NCBI GenBank assembly: GCA_001970955.1
Contig: MPUH01000100.1
Location: 1-64,000 of the forward strand
DNA: 64,000 nt
Direction of reading: 5' to 3'
Source: Stentor coeruleus
Taxonomy: Eukaryota > Ciliophora > Heterotrichea > Heterotrichida > Stentoridae
This document shows, one piece after another, positions 31,237 through 41,521 of the stretch; the stretch's first letter is position 1; each line of letters opens with the position of its first letter. The translations under genes were made by a program, and so were the position numbers. The notes beneath the pieces are model-generated. The model was not told the DNA's origin, ran no database searches, and saw only the letters and a list, made by a program, of their open reading frames with translations.

Positions 31237-32400
31237 ATGGAAGAGGACTATCTGAAAGACCTTTTGATTCGTGAAAAAGAACTCCGCCAAGCTGAAGAAG
31301 TGAGCGCAGCTGATTGTGAAAAAGTCATGTGTGAAATACTAGAAAGAGTCAAAGCTCGAGGAAACTGGGATGTAGTAGGCGAATGGGTACAAGTGTTATC
31401 AAAAAGGCGCCGTCAGCCAAAACAAGCAATAGTCGGTATGATTAAACATTCAATGTCTTATCTTGATACCCTTGCTCGTGATCACATGCTTTTAGACACA
31501 ATCCGCACAGTTTGCGAAGGTAAAATTTATTTGGAAATCGAATTCGCTAGACTTACAAAACGTATGTCTGAAAACTATGAAGCAAAAAATGACTTAGAAA
31601 AAGCATCATCTCTACTTCAAGAAGTCCAAGTCGAAACATATGGTTCAATGGACAAGTCAGAAAAATTGAATTTCTTACTTGAACAGCTTCGATTATTACT
31701 TTTACTCAAAGACTACGTTCGTTTTCAAATCATCAGTAAAAAAGTTAACAAGAAAATCCTTGATGAAAAAGGTATGGAAGATAATAAAATCAGGTTCCTT
31801 AAGTATATGATTGAATATTATGATCATGGAAAAGATTATATGGAAGTTGCTTTATCTTATAAGACCATGGGTGAAGTAATGGGACAATCTATGGAAGGTA
31901 TTAATGCATTACAAGAAATGGTTGTTAATTTGTTACTTGTGAGTTATTCTGCTGAACAAATAGATTTATTAAGAAGAGTACCTGAGAGTATTGATTCAGA
32001 TCTTTTGGAAGTTGTGGGAATTATAACTGGAAAAGAACTTGGTCAACCAAAGGAAAGTGTGAAGAAACTTATGAATGATGAGAAATGGAAGACTTTGATT
32101 AGAAGGATTAATCAACATAATATTAGAACGGTGCAGGTGTATTATAAGAGAATTACTTTAAGAAGGTTGGCAGAACTTCTTGGGATGAGTATTGATGATG
32201 CTGAAGCTGAGATTAGAGATATGGTCAGTTATATGGGATTTTCAGCTAAAATCAATAGACTTGAAGGCTTTGTGTATTTTTCTAAAAAAACTGATGCACA
32301 GGATAGATTGAATGAATGGGGTAATGACATCTTTTCTTTGTTAAATAAACTAGAAGAAACCACTCATCTAATCCATAGAGAAAGAATCATCAATAAGTAG
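31237..32400 (+). CDS. RPN5: 26S proteasome regulatory subunit Rpn5 (PSMD12)
   Basis: 387 residues, a little shorter than human PSMD12 (456) at the N-terminus. Diagnostic stretches: LSKRRRQPKQAIVGMIKHSM, LDTIRTVCEGKIYLEIEFARLTK, helical TPR-like middle (EVQVETYGSMDKSEKLNFLL, KYMIEYYDHGKDYMEVA), and a PCI domain at about 250-350 (VQVYYKRITLRRLAELLGMS, VSYMGFSAKINRLEG). Rpn5 is a lid scaffold subunit of the 26S proteasome that contacts the deubiquitinase module. Single exon. It lies 135 bp after the flippase gene. Confidence 0.95.
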   Translation: MEEDYLKDLLIREKELRQAEEVSAADCEKVMCEILERVKARGNWDVVGEWVQVLSKRRRQPKQAIVGMIKHSMSYLDTLARDHMLLDTIRTVCEGKIYLEIEFARLTKRMSENYEAKNDLEKASSLLQEVQVETYGSMDKSEKLNFLLEQLRLLLLLKDYVRFQIISKKVNKKILDEKGMEDNKIRFLKYMIEYYDHGKDYMEVALSYKTMGEVMGQSMEGINALQEMVVNLLLVSYSAEQIDLLRRVPESIDSDLLEVVGIITGKELGQPKESVKKLMNDEKWKTLIRRINQHNIRTVQVYYKRITLRRLAELLGMSIDDAEAEIRDMVSYMGFSAKINRLEGFVYFSKKTDAQDRLNEWGNDIFSLLNKLEETTHLIHRERIINK

Positions 32401-32600
32401 TTTAGTAACTAGTTCAGGAGACTTTTTTCAAATAATTTTATATTTTATATTTTTATGTGTATTTATAAATACAAAACCTTATCATAACATTTTAACTCGA
32501 TATGATACTATAAATCACTTCAATTGTATTATTATTCTTCTTATTTCCAAAATCTAACTAATTTATGCTAATTATAAACAAATCTTAATATATAATAATT

Positions 32601-33344
32601 ATGGATGTACCTGAAAATATGGAAATCGAATATGAATTAGTTATAGAAGAGGATGAAGCTTTAGATATTGATAAAAATCCTACATACAGGACACTAACAA
32701 GTGTTTCCATGGAGCTTGGGATGGACGAAGTTTTAACAAAACTTCACGAATTCCAAGAGAAAAAAGCTCCATCACGGAGAAGAAGAAATAATGGAGTTCA
32801 AAAAAAAAGAGGCAGAAAGCCTATACGACCTTTAGACCCAATAAAAAAAAAGACTGAAGAAAAAGACAAATATTGGCTTCGGAATTTCAGAAAATATATC
32901 AAAGAAAACTTTCATAAGATTTCCCAAAATCTAACACCAGAAGACAATGAATTTTGGACAGAACACTTAAGTACTCAAGGTGTACCTGAAAAAGGTAATA
33001 AATTCTCTTCATATGGCAAAAAATATAAGAACTATTTATTCTCCAACTTTGATTTCGTATACAGGTTTCAACAATGGTTCTCACAATATGCTGAGAATGA
33101 AATATCTAAAAAATACCCACCTGGTAGTGACTTGTGGTTTGTTTTTTATGATTATGGATCGAAAGAATTGTTTAATTATGTGCCGAGAGGATGTTCATCT
33201 TTAGATAGTGCTGGGAGTATTAGTAGTCCTAGGAGTTTTTCTGCTAATGATATTGCCTTTGCAACTTCTGATAGCGACCAGGTTGATTTTTGTATGGTAA
33301 ACGCTGAAAATGAGGTCATAGATTCATTCTTTAACGAAAATTAA
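32601..33344 (+). CDS. AT-hook-bearing basic protein of unknown function
   Basis: 247 residues, start ATG preceded by a TATATAATAATT leader. The first 60 residues are acidic, then comes a basic patch (RRRRNNGVQKKRGRKPIRP) containing an RGRKP AT-hook core that could bind the minor groove of AT-rich DNA. The middle (KYWLRNFRKYIKENF, YRFQQWFSQYAENE) is rich in aromatic residues and may be a small helical domain. The last 50 residues are Ser/Asp-rich. I do not recognise a family; a chromatin or transcription role is inferred from the AT-hook only. Confidence 0.7.
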   Translation: MDVPENMEIEYELVIEEDEALDIDKNPTYRTLTSVSMELGMDEVLTKLHEFQEKKAPSRRRRNNGVQKKRGRKPIRPLDPIKKKTEEKDKYWLRNFRKYIKENFHKISQNLTPEDNEFWTEHLSTQGVPEKGNKFSSYGKKYKNYLFSNFDFVYRFQQWFSQYAENEISKKYPPGSDLWFVFYDYGSKELFNYVPRGCSSLDSAGSISSPRSFSANDIAFATSDSDQVDFCMVNAENEVIDSFFNEN

Positions 33345-34504
33345 ACATAAACAGATTAATGTTGAAATGACTGAAATGTTATGCGTAGGCAAGATTATGA
33401 TTGCTTATGCTTATCAGGTCTAATCAATTATGTGAAGAGTTCAGAATTCGTAGTCATTTTCATAGTAGAATTTTTGTAAAAAATGATAATACATGGTTGT
33501 AGAAAGATAATGATGAAAGGGGGTGGGAGTTTTTATTAAAGGTTTTTTGTTTAGAAGGTTATAAGAAGGGATTTTATATTACTAGGTAACAAGGTGATAA
33601 TAAGCACTTAGGGTAATGTAAAAATTTCTGAAGAACAGATTAGAATATTTATTTAAGTGGATATGGAAAATTGGATTTCGCAATTTTAAAGAGAAAGGGA
33701 ATGTGCTGATTTGATGGAAGGTAGGATAAGGGTTTTGTGTTTATGTGTAGTTGAATTTAGATTATTTTGTAATTTTTATGCTTTTAATAGTATTACTAGA
33801 TAGTGTGAATATTTTTTCATTACAATTCGCTTGTTATTTTATTTTGTATTTTTTATAACTTAAAGATAAGATTAATAGCTTGCGGTTAATGTGCTAATAA
33901 CTAAATATTTTTTTTCTTATAATTCACTACTAAAATATTATAAGAAAAACAGATGAAATTAGGAAAAAAAATAATAATTCAGTCTGAACTCTTATGTAGA
34001 TCTAGCAGCTTTGTTTTGGACATCTATTTCTTTGATAAAATATTATAAATAAATCATTCGAAAAAATATTAGAAAATTCATCTATTAAATTTTCATAACT
34101 AAAAAATACAAACATTTTTCCACTGTCTGTTAAATTATTTCAAGCATATTAAAATTCTCAAATATGCCTCAACTTAATAATAATTCTCTAATCTTATCAT
34201 ATTCTTCATAAACAAACTAACTATTTAACTTCCTCCATACTAAAACCTAACCAACTTTTATAAAAATCTTAACCTAAATAAATTCCAATAATATTCTTAT
34301 NTAAATTCTCAAATATGCCTCAACTTAATAATAATTCTCTAATCTTATCATATTCTTCATAAACAAACTAACTATTTAACTTCTTCAATACTAAAACCTA
34401 ACCAACTTTTATAAAAATCTTAACCTAAATAAATTCCAATAATATTCTTATATGATTTACATCTTAAATCATTCTTCAAGTATACTTTTAATTTATATAT
34501 ACAA
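33345..34504. other. Intergenic region with hairpin and assembly duplication
   Basis: 33345 to about 33760 is G-rich (3' flank of the AT-hook gene), and from about 34080 to 34504 C-rich (5' flank of the transporter). A hairpin-forming sequence lies at 33381-33412. The N at 34301 is flanked by duplicated sequence. No gene seen. Confidence 0.6.
34152..34451. repeat. Assembly-overlap duplication around N at 34301
   Basis: About 149 bp repeated with period 151; copies differ at least at cttcctccat versus cttcttcaat. Confidence 0.88.
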
Positions 34505-35830
34505 ATGTGCATCAATGACGCACTAGAGGAAATAGGTTGGGGCAAATATCAAGAACTTGTCTATTCAAACTGTTTTCTCGTATCATCCAAATAGGCAATT
34601 CTCTTAGCAACACTTTGGATGGAAATGACATCATTGCTAATGTACGATTATGAAGGGGAATATTGGGAAATCTTTTTGCTTCCTGTCTGTCTGAATTTCG
34701 GTTCTCTAATCGGGTGTTATTTACAATCCTATATAACAGACAAAGTTGGGAGGGCATCAACTTTCAAGCTTTCAGCTATAATCTCAAGTTTAGGTGGGCT
34801 ATGGTTATGCGTTTTTCCATTTTCATTCATGTTCCACATCGGGCTCTCTATTGTAGGTTTTGGTTTAGGTGGCGATATGGTTATTTCCTATACTTTACTC
34901 CTAGAGTCAATGCCTAAATCAAAAATCAATCATTTAACCTTACTAAACATGGGCTGGAACGTAGGTATATCATTTTTCATATTCATAGCCCTTATCATAG
35001 AACTATTTTGGGTTTTCAATACCCCTGGGTGGATGATTCTTATATGGGTCGGGACTTTTTCAGCTGGATTTTTAACATATTATCGTAGCCAGCTATTAGA
35101 AAGTCCTCATTACTTATATAATCGAGGGGATTTTAGACTTAATGGGGTACTAAAAAAGGTATTTTATATAAAGATTGCCGAGATCAATAATAACAAAGAC
35201 TATATTCCAAGAATATTTTTAAGGATTCAAGATAAAACCATTCTTGGAAACAATCATGAAAATATGTTGAAAAATACAATACTCTTAACTTGTGAGTATT
35301 TTTTTGCTAATACCCCTTATTATTGTTTGATATTCTTCATGCCTGATATTTTACCAAAATGCAATGATTATGCTCTTTATACAGTCATGTTTTTACAACA
35401 GTTTAGTGGTATTCCTGGGGTTATTACTGCATCTTATATGATAAATGGGCCTTTTGGCGCGAAATATACTAGGGTGTTAGGGTTTTCTATATCCGCTTTT
35501 TTAATGTTTAGTTTGTCTTTACCTTTGAATGATTATGTTATTTTTGTTGTATCTTGTGGGTTGTTTTTCTTTTTGACTATTGGACTTTCAACACTTTATA
35601 CGTTTTCTCAAGAAATGTACCCAACTGCTGTTAGAGGGATAGCTAATGGATGGCTTTGTGGGATATCTTTGATAACTGGATGTATTGGACCTGCACTTAT
35701 TGGTCAAATTAAGAATATGTCGGGAATAACACCGGTTTTTTATATACTCACTGCTTCGTTTGGTTTGGCAGCAGTGTTTTCTATTGGAATTGTAGACAAT
35801 ACACCAGAGAAAGCAGATTATATTGGATAA
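34505..35830 (+). CDS. MFS transporter, SV2/organic-cation or sugar-transporter type
   Basis: Exons 34505-34579 and 34595-35830 joined over a 15-nt intron give 436 residues. The N-terminus MCINDALEEIGWGKYQ is the usual opening of this subfamily (A.....G.G.+Q), which supports starting at 34505 instead of the ATG after the intron. Membrane segments number about 11-12. Signatures: SYITDKVGRASTFKL in loop 2-3, LESPHYLYNRG in the central loop, and YTFSQEMYPTAVRGIANG near the end, as in SV2-related and organic-ion transporters. Substrate unknown. It converges on the seven-TM gene with about 100 bp between. Confidence 0.85.
34580..34594 (+). other. 15-nt intron of the SV2-like transporter
   Basis: Reads gtatcatccaaatag, phase 0, with TAG in frame if retained. 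Splicing joins SNCFL to AILLATLW, completing the first membrane segment. Confidence 0.85.
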
Positions 35831-35932
35831 TCAAATAATTAAAAAATTCTTACTAAGCCTAAAACTAAAATTCACACTCTTATCTTTAATTCACAAATCA
35901 AATCGCATAAAAAAAACCCACAAAATTTTAAC

Positions 35933-37054
35933 TTATAAAAACATTAAAGCGCTTCTATTTTTAGCTGAATCATTAACCAACTCTTCAAACTCAAGTGAAT
36001 CAGTAAACTTCCCATAAATCTGATCAACTCTATCTCTTGCATACATTTCCATCTCTTCTATTTTTTCTATTGAAAACCCTTTAATCCCAAGTTCTAAGCA
36101 TTGCATTTCAATTTGTTCAATAAGCTCAGTTTTATTATCAAGCTTAAACATAGAAATATAAAGTCCAAGTTTTAAAGCAAAAGAGTAGCTTTTATCTTCT
36201 AATTTGTTTACATAACAAGAAAAATATTCATAAAGTTTTTGATGTTCATATATAAAAATACTACTTGATAACAAAAGAGGAGGATAAGGAACTCCTTTTA
36301 TGAATGTTCTAATATGTAATGATATTATAATAATAGCATTAAGACAAATAGTTCTTAAAGGAACATAAAAACTATATTTGCTAAATGGACTTAATGAAAT
36401 AGGTCTTAAAGTACTATATAAGAGCCATATTAAAAGGTTAAGAAAAATTTCGATTTTTAATGTTATCCTGAACTTACCAAAAAGCACACGAATAAATAAA
36501 GCTAAATAAAGACAATACTCGAAAACAGTGATAGCAAAACACACTTGAGCAAAAATAGATTTATAAGTCTTTTCAAAAGGAGTATTCAGATTTTCCAATA
36601 TAGAATTTTCATCACATATAAGAAAATATGCTATAATAGCCGGAGTAGAAAGTGTAAAAGTTATCCCAAAACTAATTTTTATATTCCATAAGTTGTTAAG
36701 TCTTTTCATAGCTTTTGAGTAATCTTTTGTCCCAATTTGCCCAAATTCTATTTTGTTTAATAATACAATTCGGTATACAAAAAGCATATAAGTAACAGTA
36801 TATGCATAGTCGCTTATTAAAAATCCAACTGAAGAGCAAACGATAATGATTTCTGATTGTAAATAGACTAAGTTTAATCCACATTGACAATAAATGTAAA
36901 CCATAAAGAATTCTTGCATCATTAAATACCATCCTCTATTTAGAGCATTCAAGTCATAGCGGTTTCTTAGTAGATAATAAAAATTCCAACAAAAGAACAC
37001 AGATAGTGTCCCACTTACTAAAAAGAATTCGGCAATATTGCATATACTCCGCAT
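35933..37054 (-). CDS. Seven-transmembrane protein with RGS-like C-terminal domain
   Basis: 373 residues. Residues 1-260 contain about seven hydrophobic segments with short loops, the layout of a GPCR-like receptor. The C-terminal ~110 residues are helical and hydrophilic: LYEYFSCYVNKLEDKSYSFALKLGLYI, then RVDQIYGKFTDSLEFEELV. Their order resembles a regulator of G-protein signalling fold (F..Y....+...L.F......., then A..IY..F), as in plant RGS1-type 7TM-RGS proteins. I am fairly sure of the membrane part and less sure of the RGS reading, since the match is by pattern only. Confidence 0.6.
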   Translation of the reverse strand: MRSICNIAEFFLVSGTLSVFFCWNFYYLLRNRYDLNALNRGWYLMMQEFFMVYIYCQCGLNLVYLQSEIIIVCSSVGFLISDYAYTVTYMLFVYRIVLLNKIEFGQIGTKDYSKAMKRLNNLWNIKISFGITFTLSTPAIIAYFLICDENSILENLNTPFEKTYKSIFAQVCFAITVFEYCLYLALFIRVLFGKFRITLKIEIFLNLLIWLLYSTLRPISLSPFSKYSFYVPLRTICLNAIIIISLHIRTFIKGVPYPPLLLSSSIFIYEHQKLYEYFSCYVNKLEDKSYSFALKLGLYISMFKLDNKTELIEQIEMQCLELGIKGFSIEKIEEMEMYARDRVDQIYGKFTDSLEFEELVNDSAKNRSALMFL

Positions 37055-37375
37055 TTTATAAATTAAAATATTAGATAAGAGATAAAAGAATATTCGATAT
37101 CAGGAAATTAAAATTTAAAGTAATTTTATGTAAAACAAATATTTTTACATAAACAACTAGTAACTATACTAAGTTAATAAATATCATCATATTTCATTAT
37201 AAACTAAACTTTAAAACTTATAATATAAAAAACATGTCAACTTAAAACACAACTTTCTTTAAAAAAAAATATCAATACAAAACTCTAAAATCTTAAAATC
37301 TAAATAAATTCTTTAATAAATTAATTAATATCGATAATCTTCTAACTACTTGCCTTCTCTTTTATTCTAAATAAA
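37055..37375. other. Intergenic region, two minus-strand genes
   Basis: Very AT-rich; nothing recognisable apart from the flanks of the seven-TM gene and the SIN1-like gene. Confidence 0.5.
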
Positions 37376-38830
37376 TCATACCATTGACATCAATTTCCAT
37401 ATTTTCGACACAATTTCTACAGCAATTGACGCTTTCTCAGTTTCATACATTCTTTTCTTCTTAACCTTCCCTTCATCATAATCAATATAAAAATTCGTCA
37501 ATTTTTTCAAATCCTGTTCAACTCTTATAATCGATTCTATAGGGATTTCAGGATGATGTGCATTATCTTCTAACCACGATTTTATTTTTCTTTTAAGTAT
37601 ATTTTTATCACCTTCATCTAAAGCTTTACCTCTATTTAATTTTTTAGCTTCAGAAACTGTCATATTAAAAAGATATAATTGATTAATTCCAAGAATACGT
37701 TTTTGTCTTTTACCTCTTGAGTTTGTTTTTATAACTTCATATTCTTTATAAGCTGAAGCTTGTGCTTGTGCCATATAAGATCTTTGTGGATCAAAACGCA
37801 TTTCATCTTCAGGTTTTAAAATATAAACAGTTTTCCTAACACCTTCTTCATGAACTGGGGTATCTTTATATTTTTTTCTATATAGTTTAAGTTCATCATT
37901 TACTAAGGAACTGATTTTTAGATCAAGGCTGATATCGCATTCTTGTTCCGTGAGTTCTTCAGCTATGACAACAAGTTTAAACTCAAATTCTTCAGGGTTT
38001 AAATACCCATATCGATCAGCAAGACCTTCTAATATATCTTGTACTGTTGAGTCCTCAGAAATTTTTACAAGGTTACAGATTTTGTTATAATAAACTTTTA
38101 TGATTTTACCTTTGATTTGTTCTCCTCTGATTATAGGCAACTGGATTTTAGAAATATCTGAATAGCCTGACTTAACACAAAACCTTAAGAAATCAGTATC
38201 AAGGTCTCTTATTTTTAAAGACTTTTCTATTACCAACTCTGATTCTGGAATATTATTTGCTTCATCAAACATACGGATTTCATAAGCTTCAGCTATCGGA
38301 CCACAAGGAAGTGGCTTGGATTTAAATTTTTCATCTCTAAGATAAGCTGAAATAACCCTTGGAACTAATTGTTCAACATTTGTTTTTTTAGGAACTAATA
38401 ATTTCATTTTGTCTTGTGTGGCAAAAAGATAAATTGTTATAGGGATTCCTTGAGGAGTTTTAACTGTAAAGTCACTTTTTAATGATTCAGTAAGATTTGA
38501 TATTTTATATAAACTTTGTGCATATGTTTCTCTATAATTCTCATCTTTGGTTACTTGGAGTTCAGCTGGTCCAAGATCTTGAGATTTTATATCATCTTTT
38601 GTTATTTCAATATGTTCTGTATAATAATCAGAATAATGAGATGAAAGTTCTTGTGGAAGAAATTCTTGAGGGCTATATGAACTTGTTTCTCCTAGTTCTA
38701 AACCATCATTCATCATGACTTCTAATAAAGCTAAGGAACTTTTTGTGTCTTGTGCTGATGCCCTACGAGAACGAGCTCCTGGGGAAAGTATTAGTAGATC
38801 GTTAAGTTCAAATGTTTCAGAGAATTCCAT
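37376..38830 (-). CDS. SIN1/AVO1-like subunit of TOR complex 2
   Basis: 484 residues with the three-part order of SIN1 (MAPKAP1). A ubiquitin-like CRIM-type module spans about 120-220 (TVKTPQGIPITIYLFA... through VIEKSLKIRDL). A second ubiquitin-like fold, matching the Ras-binding domain, spans about 235-320 (IKVYYNKICNLVKISEDSTVQDIL). A PH-like domain follows at about 360-480 (AYKEYEVIKTNSRGKRQKRILGI). The N-terminal 110 residues are disordered with a basic RSRRAS patch. SIN1 recruits substrates such as AGC kinases to TORC2 and binds membranes. The gene ends in TGA, the only TGA terminator I noted. The assignment rests on domain order and sparse motifs. Confidence 0.6.
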   Translation of the reverse strand: MEFSETFELNDLLILSPGARSRRASAQDTKSSLALLEVMMNDGLELGETSSYSPQEFLPQELSSHYSDYYTEHIEITKDDIKSQDLGPAELQVTKDENYRETYAQSLYKISNLTESLKSDFTVKTPQGIPITIYLFATQDKMKLLVPKKTNVEQLVPRVISAYLRDEKFKSKPLPCGPIAEAYEIRMFDEANNIPESELVIEKSLKIRDLDTDFLRFCVKSGYSDISKIQLPIIRGEQIKGKIIKVYYNKICNLVKISEDSTVQDILEGLADRYGYLNPEEFEFKLVVIAEELTEQECDISLDLKISSLVNDELKLYRKKYKDTPVHEEGVRKTVYILKPEDEMRFDPQRSYMAQAQASAYKEYEVIKTNSRGKRQKRILGINQLYLFNMTVSEAKKLNRGKALDEGDKNILKRKIKSWLEDNAHHPEIPIESIIRVEQDLKKLTNFYIDYDEGKVKKKRMYETEKASIAVEIVSKIWKLMSMV

Positions 38831-38839
38831 TATAAACTT

Positions 38840-39153
38840 TGTTATTATTTTTCTAACTATTTATGGGAGTATCCAGCATTTGATTTGATTTTATTCAAAC
38901 ATTCGATATATTTAGGATCATTTNGATATAATTTAAGTCTAGAGAAAGTTATTATTTTTCTAACTATTTATGGGAGTATCCAGCATTTGATTTGATTTTA
39001 TTCAAACATTCGATATATTTAGGATCATTTTCAGAATTAAGAGTGGACATTAAATTGTCTAAAACTCCTACAAGTTCAATANCGATATATTTAGGATCAT
39101 TTTCAGAATTAAGAGTGGACATTAAATTGTCTAAAACTCCTACAAGTTCAATA
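38840..39153. repeat. Assembly-overlap duplications around Ns at 38924 and 39082
   Basis: Two overlap blocks, periods 107 and 72, cover the leader of the SIN1-like gene and the last codons of the next gene. They insert a false in-frame segment into the C-terminus of the latter. Confidence 0.9.
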
Positions 39154-40829
39154 TTTGTTTTCTTAAATTGATCCCTATTTAAAGTTTCTTTACTTAAAAC
39201 TTTTTCTTGAAGTTCTAATATTAGGGTAAGCAATTTAACATTATCAGGAACTTTTATTTCAGGTTCACACTTATATATTAAAGGCCAATCAAACTCATCA
39301 ACTGTATTTCCTCCATCGATATTAAATGTTGTAAGATTATATCCATCATGTTTCATAACTAGTTCTGAATATATCAAATAATAAGCATTACCATAGTATA
39401 ATGATATAACAGGATAAAAGTTTTCATAAGTCGTTGGTTGATAAAACAGATTTTCTTTATTTATTTCTCCAGTGTAAACATTAAAACAAACCCTATAATC
39501 TTCTGCTAGAGTTTGAAAATTTATCTCACTTATTATACGATCTGCATAGGACTTAAAAAAATCAAGGCTTTGGTATAAATATGAGTATAAATCTTCTAAA
39601 TTCTGACCATTGCTTTTTTTATCTCCTAATGAAACAAGCCATTCAAAGTAAACCTCGCAATTTGTTTGACCAATACTATTTGAAATTTGAACTAATTTTT
39701 CTTTAAGTATTTTTCTTGTATAGCTCTGAGGGAATCTAAAAGCACATTCGCATAAACCAATAAATATAATCCATTGAGCTCCTATAGGTGGATCACTTTG
39801 TTTAAAGTAGAACCATGACAAGTTTGAGCCCCAAAAATTATCAAAACGGTATCTTATACCATAAGTTGGGGTAATACTTTTTATAGGTTTTATAGGGTTT
39901 GAAGATATATTTGCATTTTGTCTATAATCAGAATTAGCATTTGAATAGTTTTTACTATGCGAAGTAACATAGCGATCATCAATTTTACTATTAATTTCTT
40001 GTGAATTTCTTGCTTCATTACGTATGCTTTTCTTAGCATTATAAGTTTCAGCTCTTAAATGAATATTTCTATCATCATTAAAAGATCCTGTAGTCTTTAT
40101 TTCTTGCTTTATAGAGGGAGGCTCGTATTTTTCTGTTTTTTTTCCACTTTGATTTATAGGTGGAGAGTTTATCTCTGCTCGAATTTTCCTATCTTTTATA
40201 AATACAATGACTTCTTTTGCTAATAATTGTTTAATTGCTTCTACTGTAGGATTTTCATTTGTATTTTTAAAGAAAACACTTGTGCTTATTATGTGATGAG
40301 CGATATATCGATCATCTTTCATGGATACAAACATTGTTTCTTCTCCTCCCCCTTTAGTTCGAAAAGCATCAAGATTTAGCCTATATGTAGCATTCTCTGA
40401 TATGATTCTTGCTTCTAAGAAAGATTCTCCGTTGAAGTAAGCAATAATAGGATAGTTAATCATATTGTTAAGTTCAGCTAAAGGAACTACCTGGCCATTT
40501 GCATATAAAATACGATTACTTAAGCATTCAAATACCTCAAAAAAGTTTGATACAGTAATTGTATGTAATAAGACATTTGTACTATGAATGAAGCCAAAGA
40601 ATGCATTTATATCGATTTTTGGGTCTATTTCAACTTCGATTACATTGTTTTGTTGGAAATTTACTATAAGAGCAGTGTTAATTGCTATTAATGAAGGAGG
40701 TGCTGGAGAACCTCTAAATTTTATAGTAGACTTTTCAATCACTTTAATAATGCTTTTCTCAGACAACTTAAAAACGACATACTTGTCTTTAATCTGAGTT
40801 ATAAACCCTGGCATATCTTTCTCAGACAT
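38964..40829 (-). CDS. Protein of unknown function, about 600 residues
   Basis: 621 codons as assembled, about 24 of them an artefact of the N at 39082. N-terminal ~220 residues are beta-rich and may form a small globular domain. Residues 225-310 are Asn/Ser/Lys-rich and probably disordered. The C-terminal ~290 residues form a second globular domain with FPQSYTRKILKEKLVQISNSIG and YPVISLYYGNAYYLIYSE. The last phrase is faintly like the final strand of otubain-type peptidases (ISLLY..+HYD.LY), but no catalytic Cys-His pair is seen, so I assign no function. It is divergent from the next region and in tandem with the SIN1-like gene. Confidence 0.65.
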   Translation of the reverse strand: MSEKDMPGFITQIKDKYVVFKLSEKSIIKVIEKSTIKFRGSPAPPSLIAINTALIVNFQQNNVIEVEIDPKIDINAFFGFIHSTNVLLHTITVSNFFEVFECLSNRILYANGQVVPLAELNNMINYPIIAYFNGESFLEARIISENATYRLNLDAFRTKGGGEETMFVSMKDDRYIAHHIISTSVFFKNTNENPTVEAIKQLLAKEVIVFIKDRKIRAEINSPPINQSGKKTEKYEPPSIKQEIKTTGSFNDDRNIHLRAETYNAKKSIRNEARNSQEINSKIDDRYVTSHSKNYSNANSDYRQNANISSNPIKPIKSITPTYGIRYRFDNFWGSNLSWFYFKQSDPPIGAQWIIFIGLCECAFRFPQSYTRKILKEKLVQISNSIGQTNCEVYFEWLVSLGDKKSNGQNLEDLYSYLYQSLDFFKSYADRIISEINFQTLAEDYRVCFNVYTGEINKENLFYQPTTYENFYPVISLYYGNAYYLIYSELVMKHDGYNLTTFNIDGGNTVDEFDWPLIYKCEPEIKVPDNVKLLTLILELQEKVLSKETLNRDQFKKTNIELVGVLDNLMSTLNSENDPKYIXIELVGVLDNLMSTLNSENDPKYIECLNKIKSNAGYSHK

Positions 40830-41521
40830 TAATTTTATTAGATTTATAGTATTAATATGTCTATATTTAAAATATAGTATAAGATGATTATTTTATTCTA
40901 CCGTCCAAAAGTTTGTCAAGCTCATTAACATAAATTTTACAATAAAATTATAGATAAACACTATACATGATACTTTAAATATAAAACAATAAAGACTAAA
41001 CTCCTTTAAAACTAAAATACAAAATTACATGATTTGAAATATCGTCAATCTCCTCGGCGATAATATTTATGCACATGATGAGAAAAAAGTGAAGAAATTG
41101 TAAGAAAAACTATCGAAAAAATTCAAAAAGCTAAAATACTCTAAAAATAAGCATAAACATAAACTTCAGGTTAAGAAAATGAGCCCGAATGAGAAATAGA
41201 TAAAAAAAATAAAATCTCAAAGGCAAAATGATCAAAGCAGTAAACGTCTTAAAAATTTACAATCATATAAAATTGATTGACGGCATTCCAAGTCATAATT
41301 TCTAAATCATATTTTATATACAAATACTTCAAAAAAACCCAAACTTAAAAATATAACACACAATACACAATCATCACACATCTCAACCCACACTCCATCC
41401 CATTCATCACAATCATAAAAATCCAAATACTATCACACCACTTCCTCTTAACTTCATCACTTCCCCAACCTCATCTTCAAAACCCCAAATCATTCTCAAT
41501 AGATTATCTTTATCTACTAAT
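40830..41521. other. Intergenic region with a Lys-rich coding-like remnant
   Basis: About 41029-41300 reads in one frame as a Lys-rich peptide (KKFKKLKYSKNKHKHKLQVKK) broken by several stops; too degraded or too short to call a gene. The rest is AT-rich without features. Confidence 0.45.

Noticed and set aside
38840-39153. Apparent tandem repeats at gene ends
   Set aside because: Each unit is separated by a single N and matches flanking unique sequence, so these are assembly overlaps, not repeats.
39240-39500. Otubain-like peptidase in the C-terminal domain of the 38964-40829 gene
   Set aside because: Only one strand motif is suggestive; no catalytic Cys or His context is present.
41029-41300. 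Lys-rich frame broken by several stops
   Set aside because: Low-complexity Lys-rich reading with five stops in about 90 codons; not distinguishable from AT-rich background.
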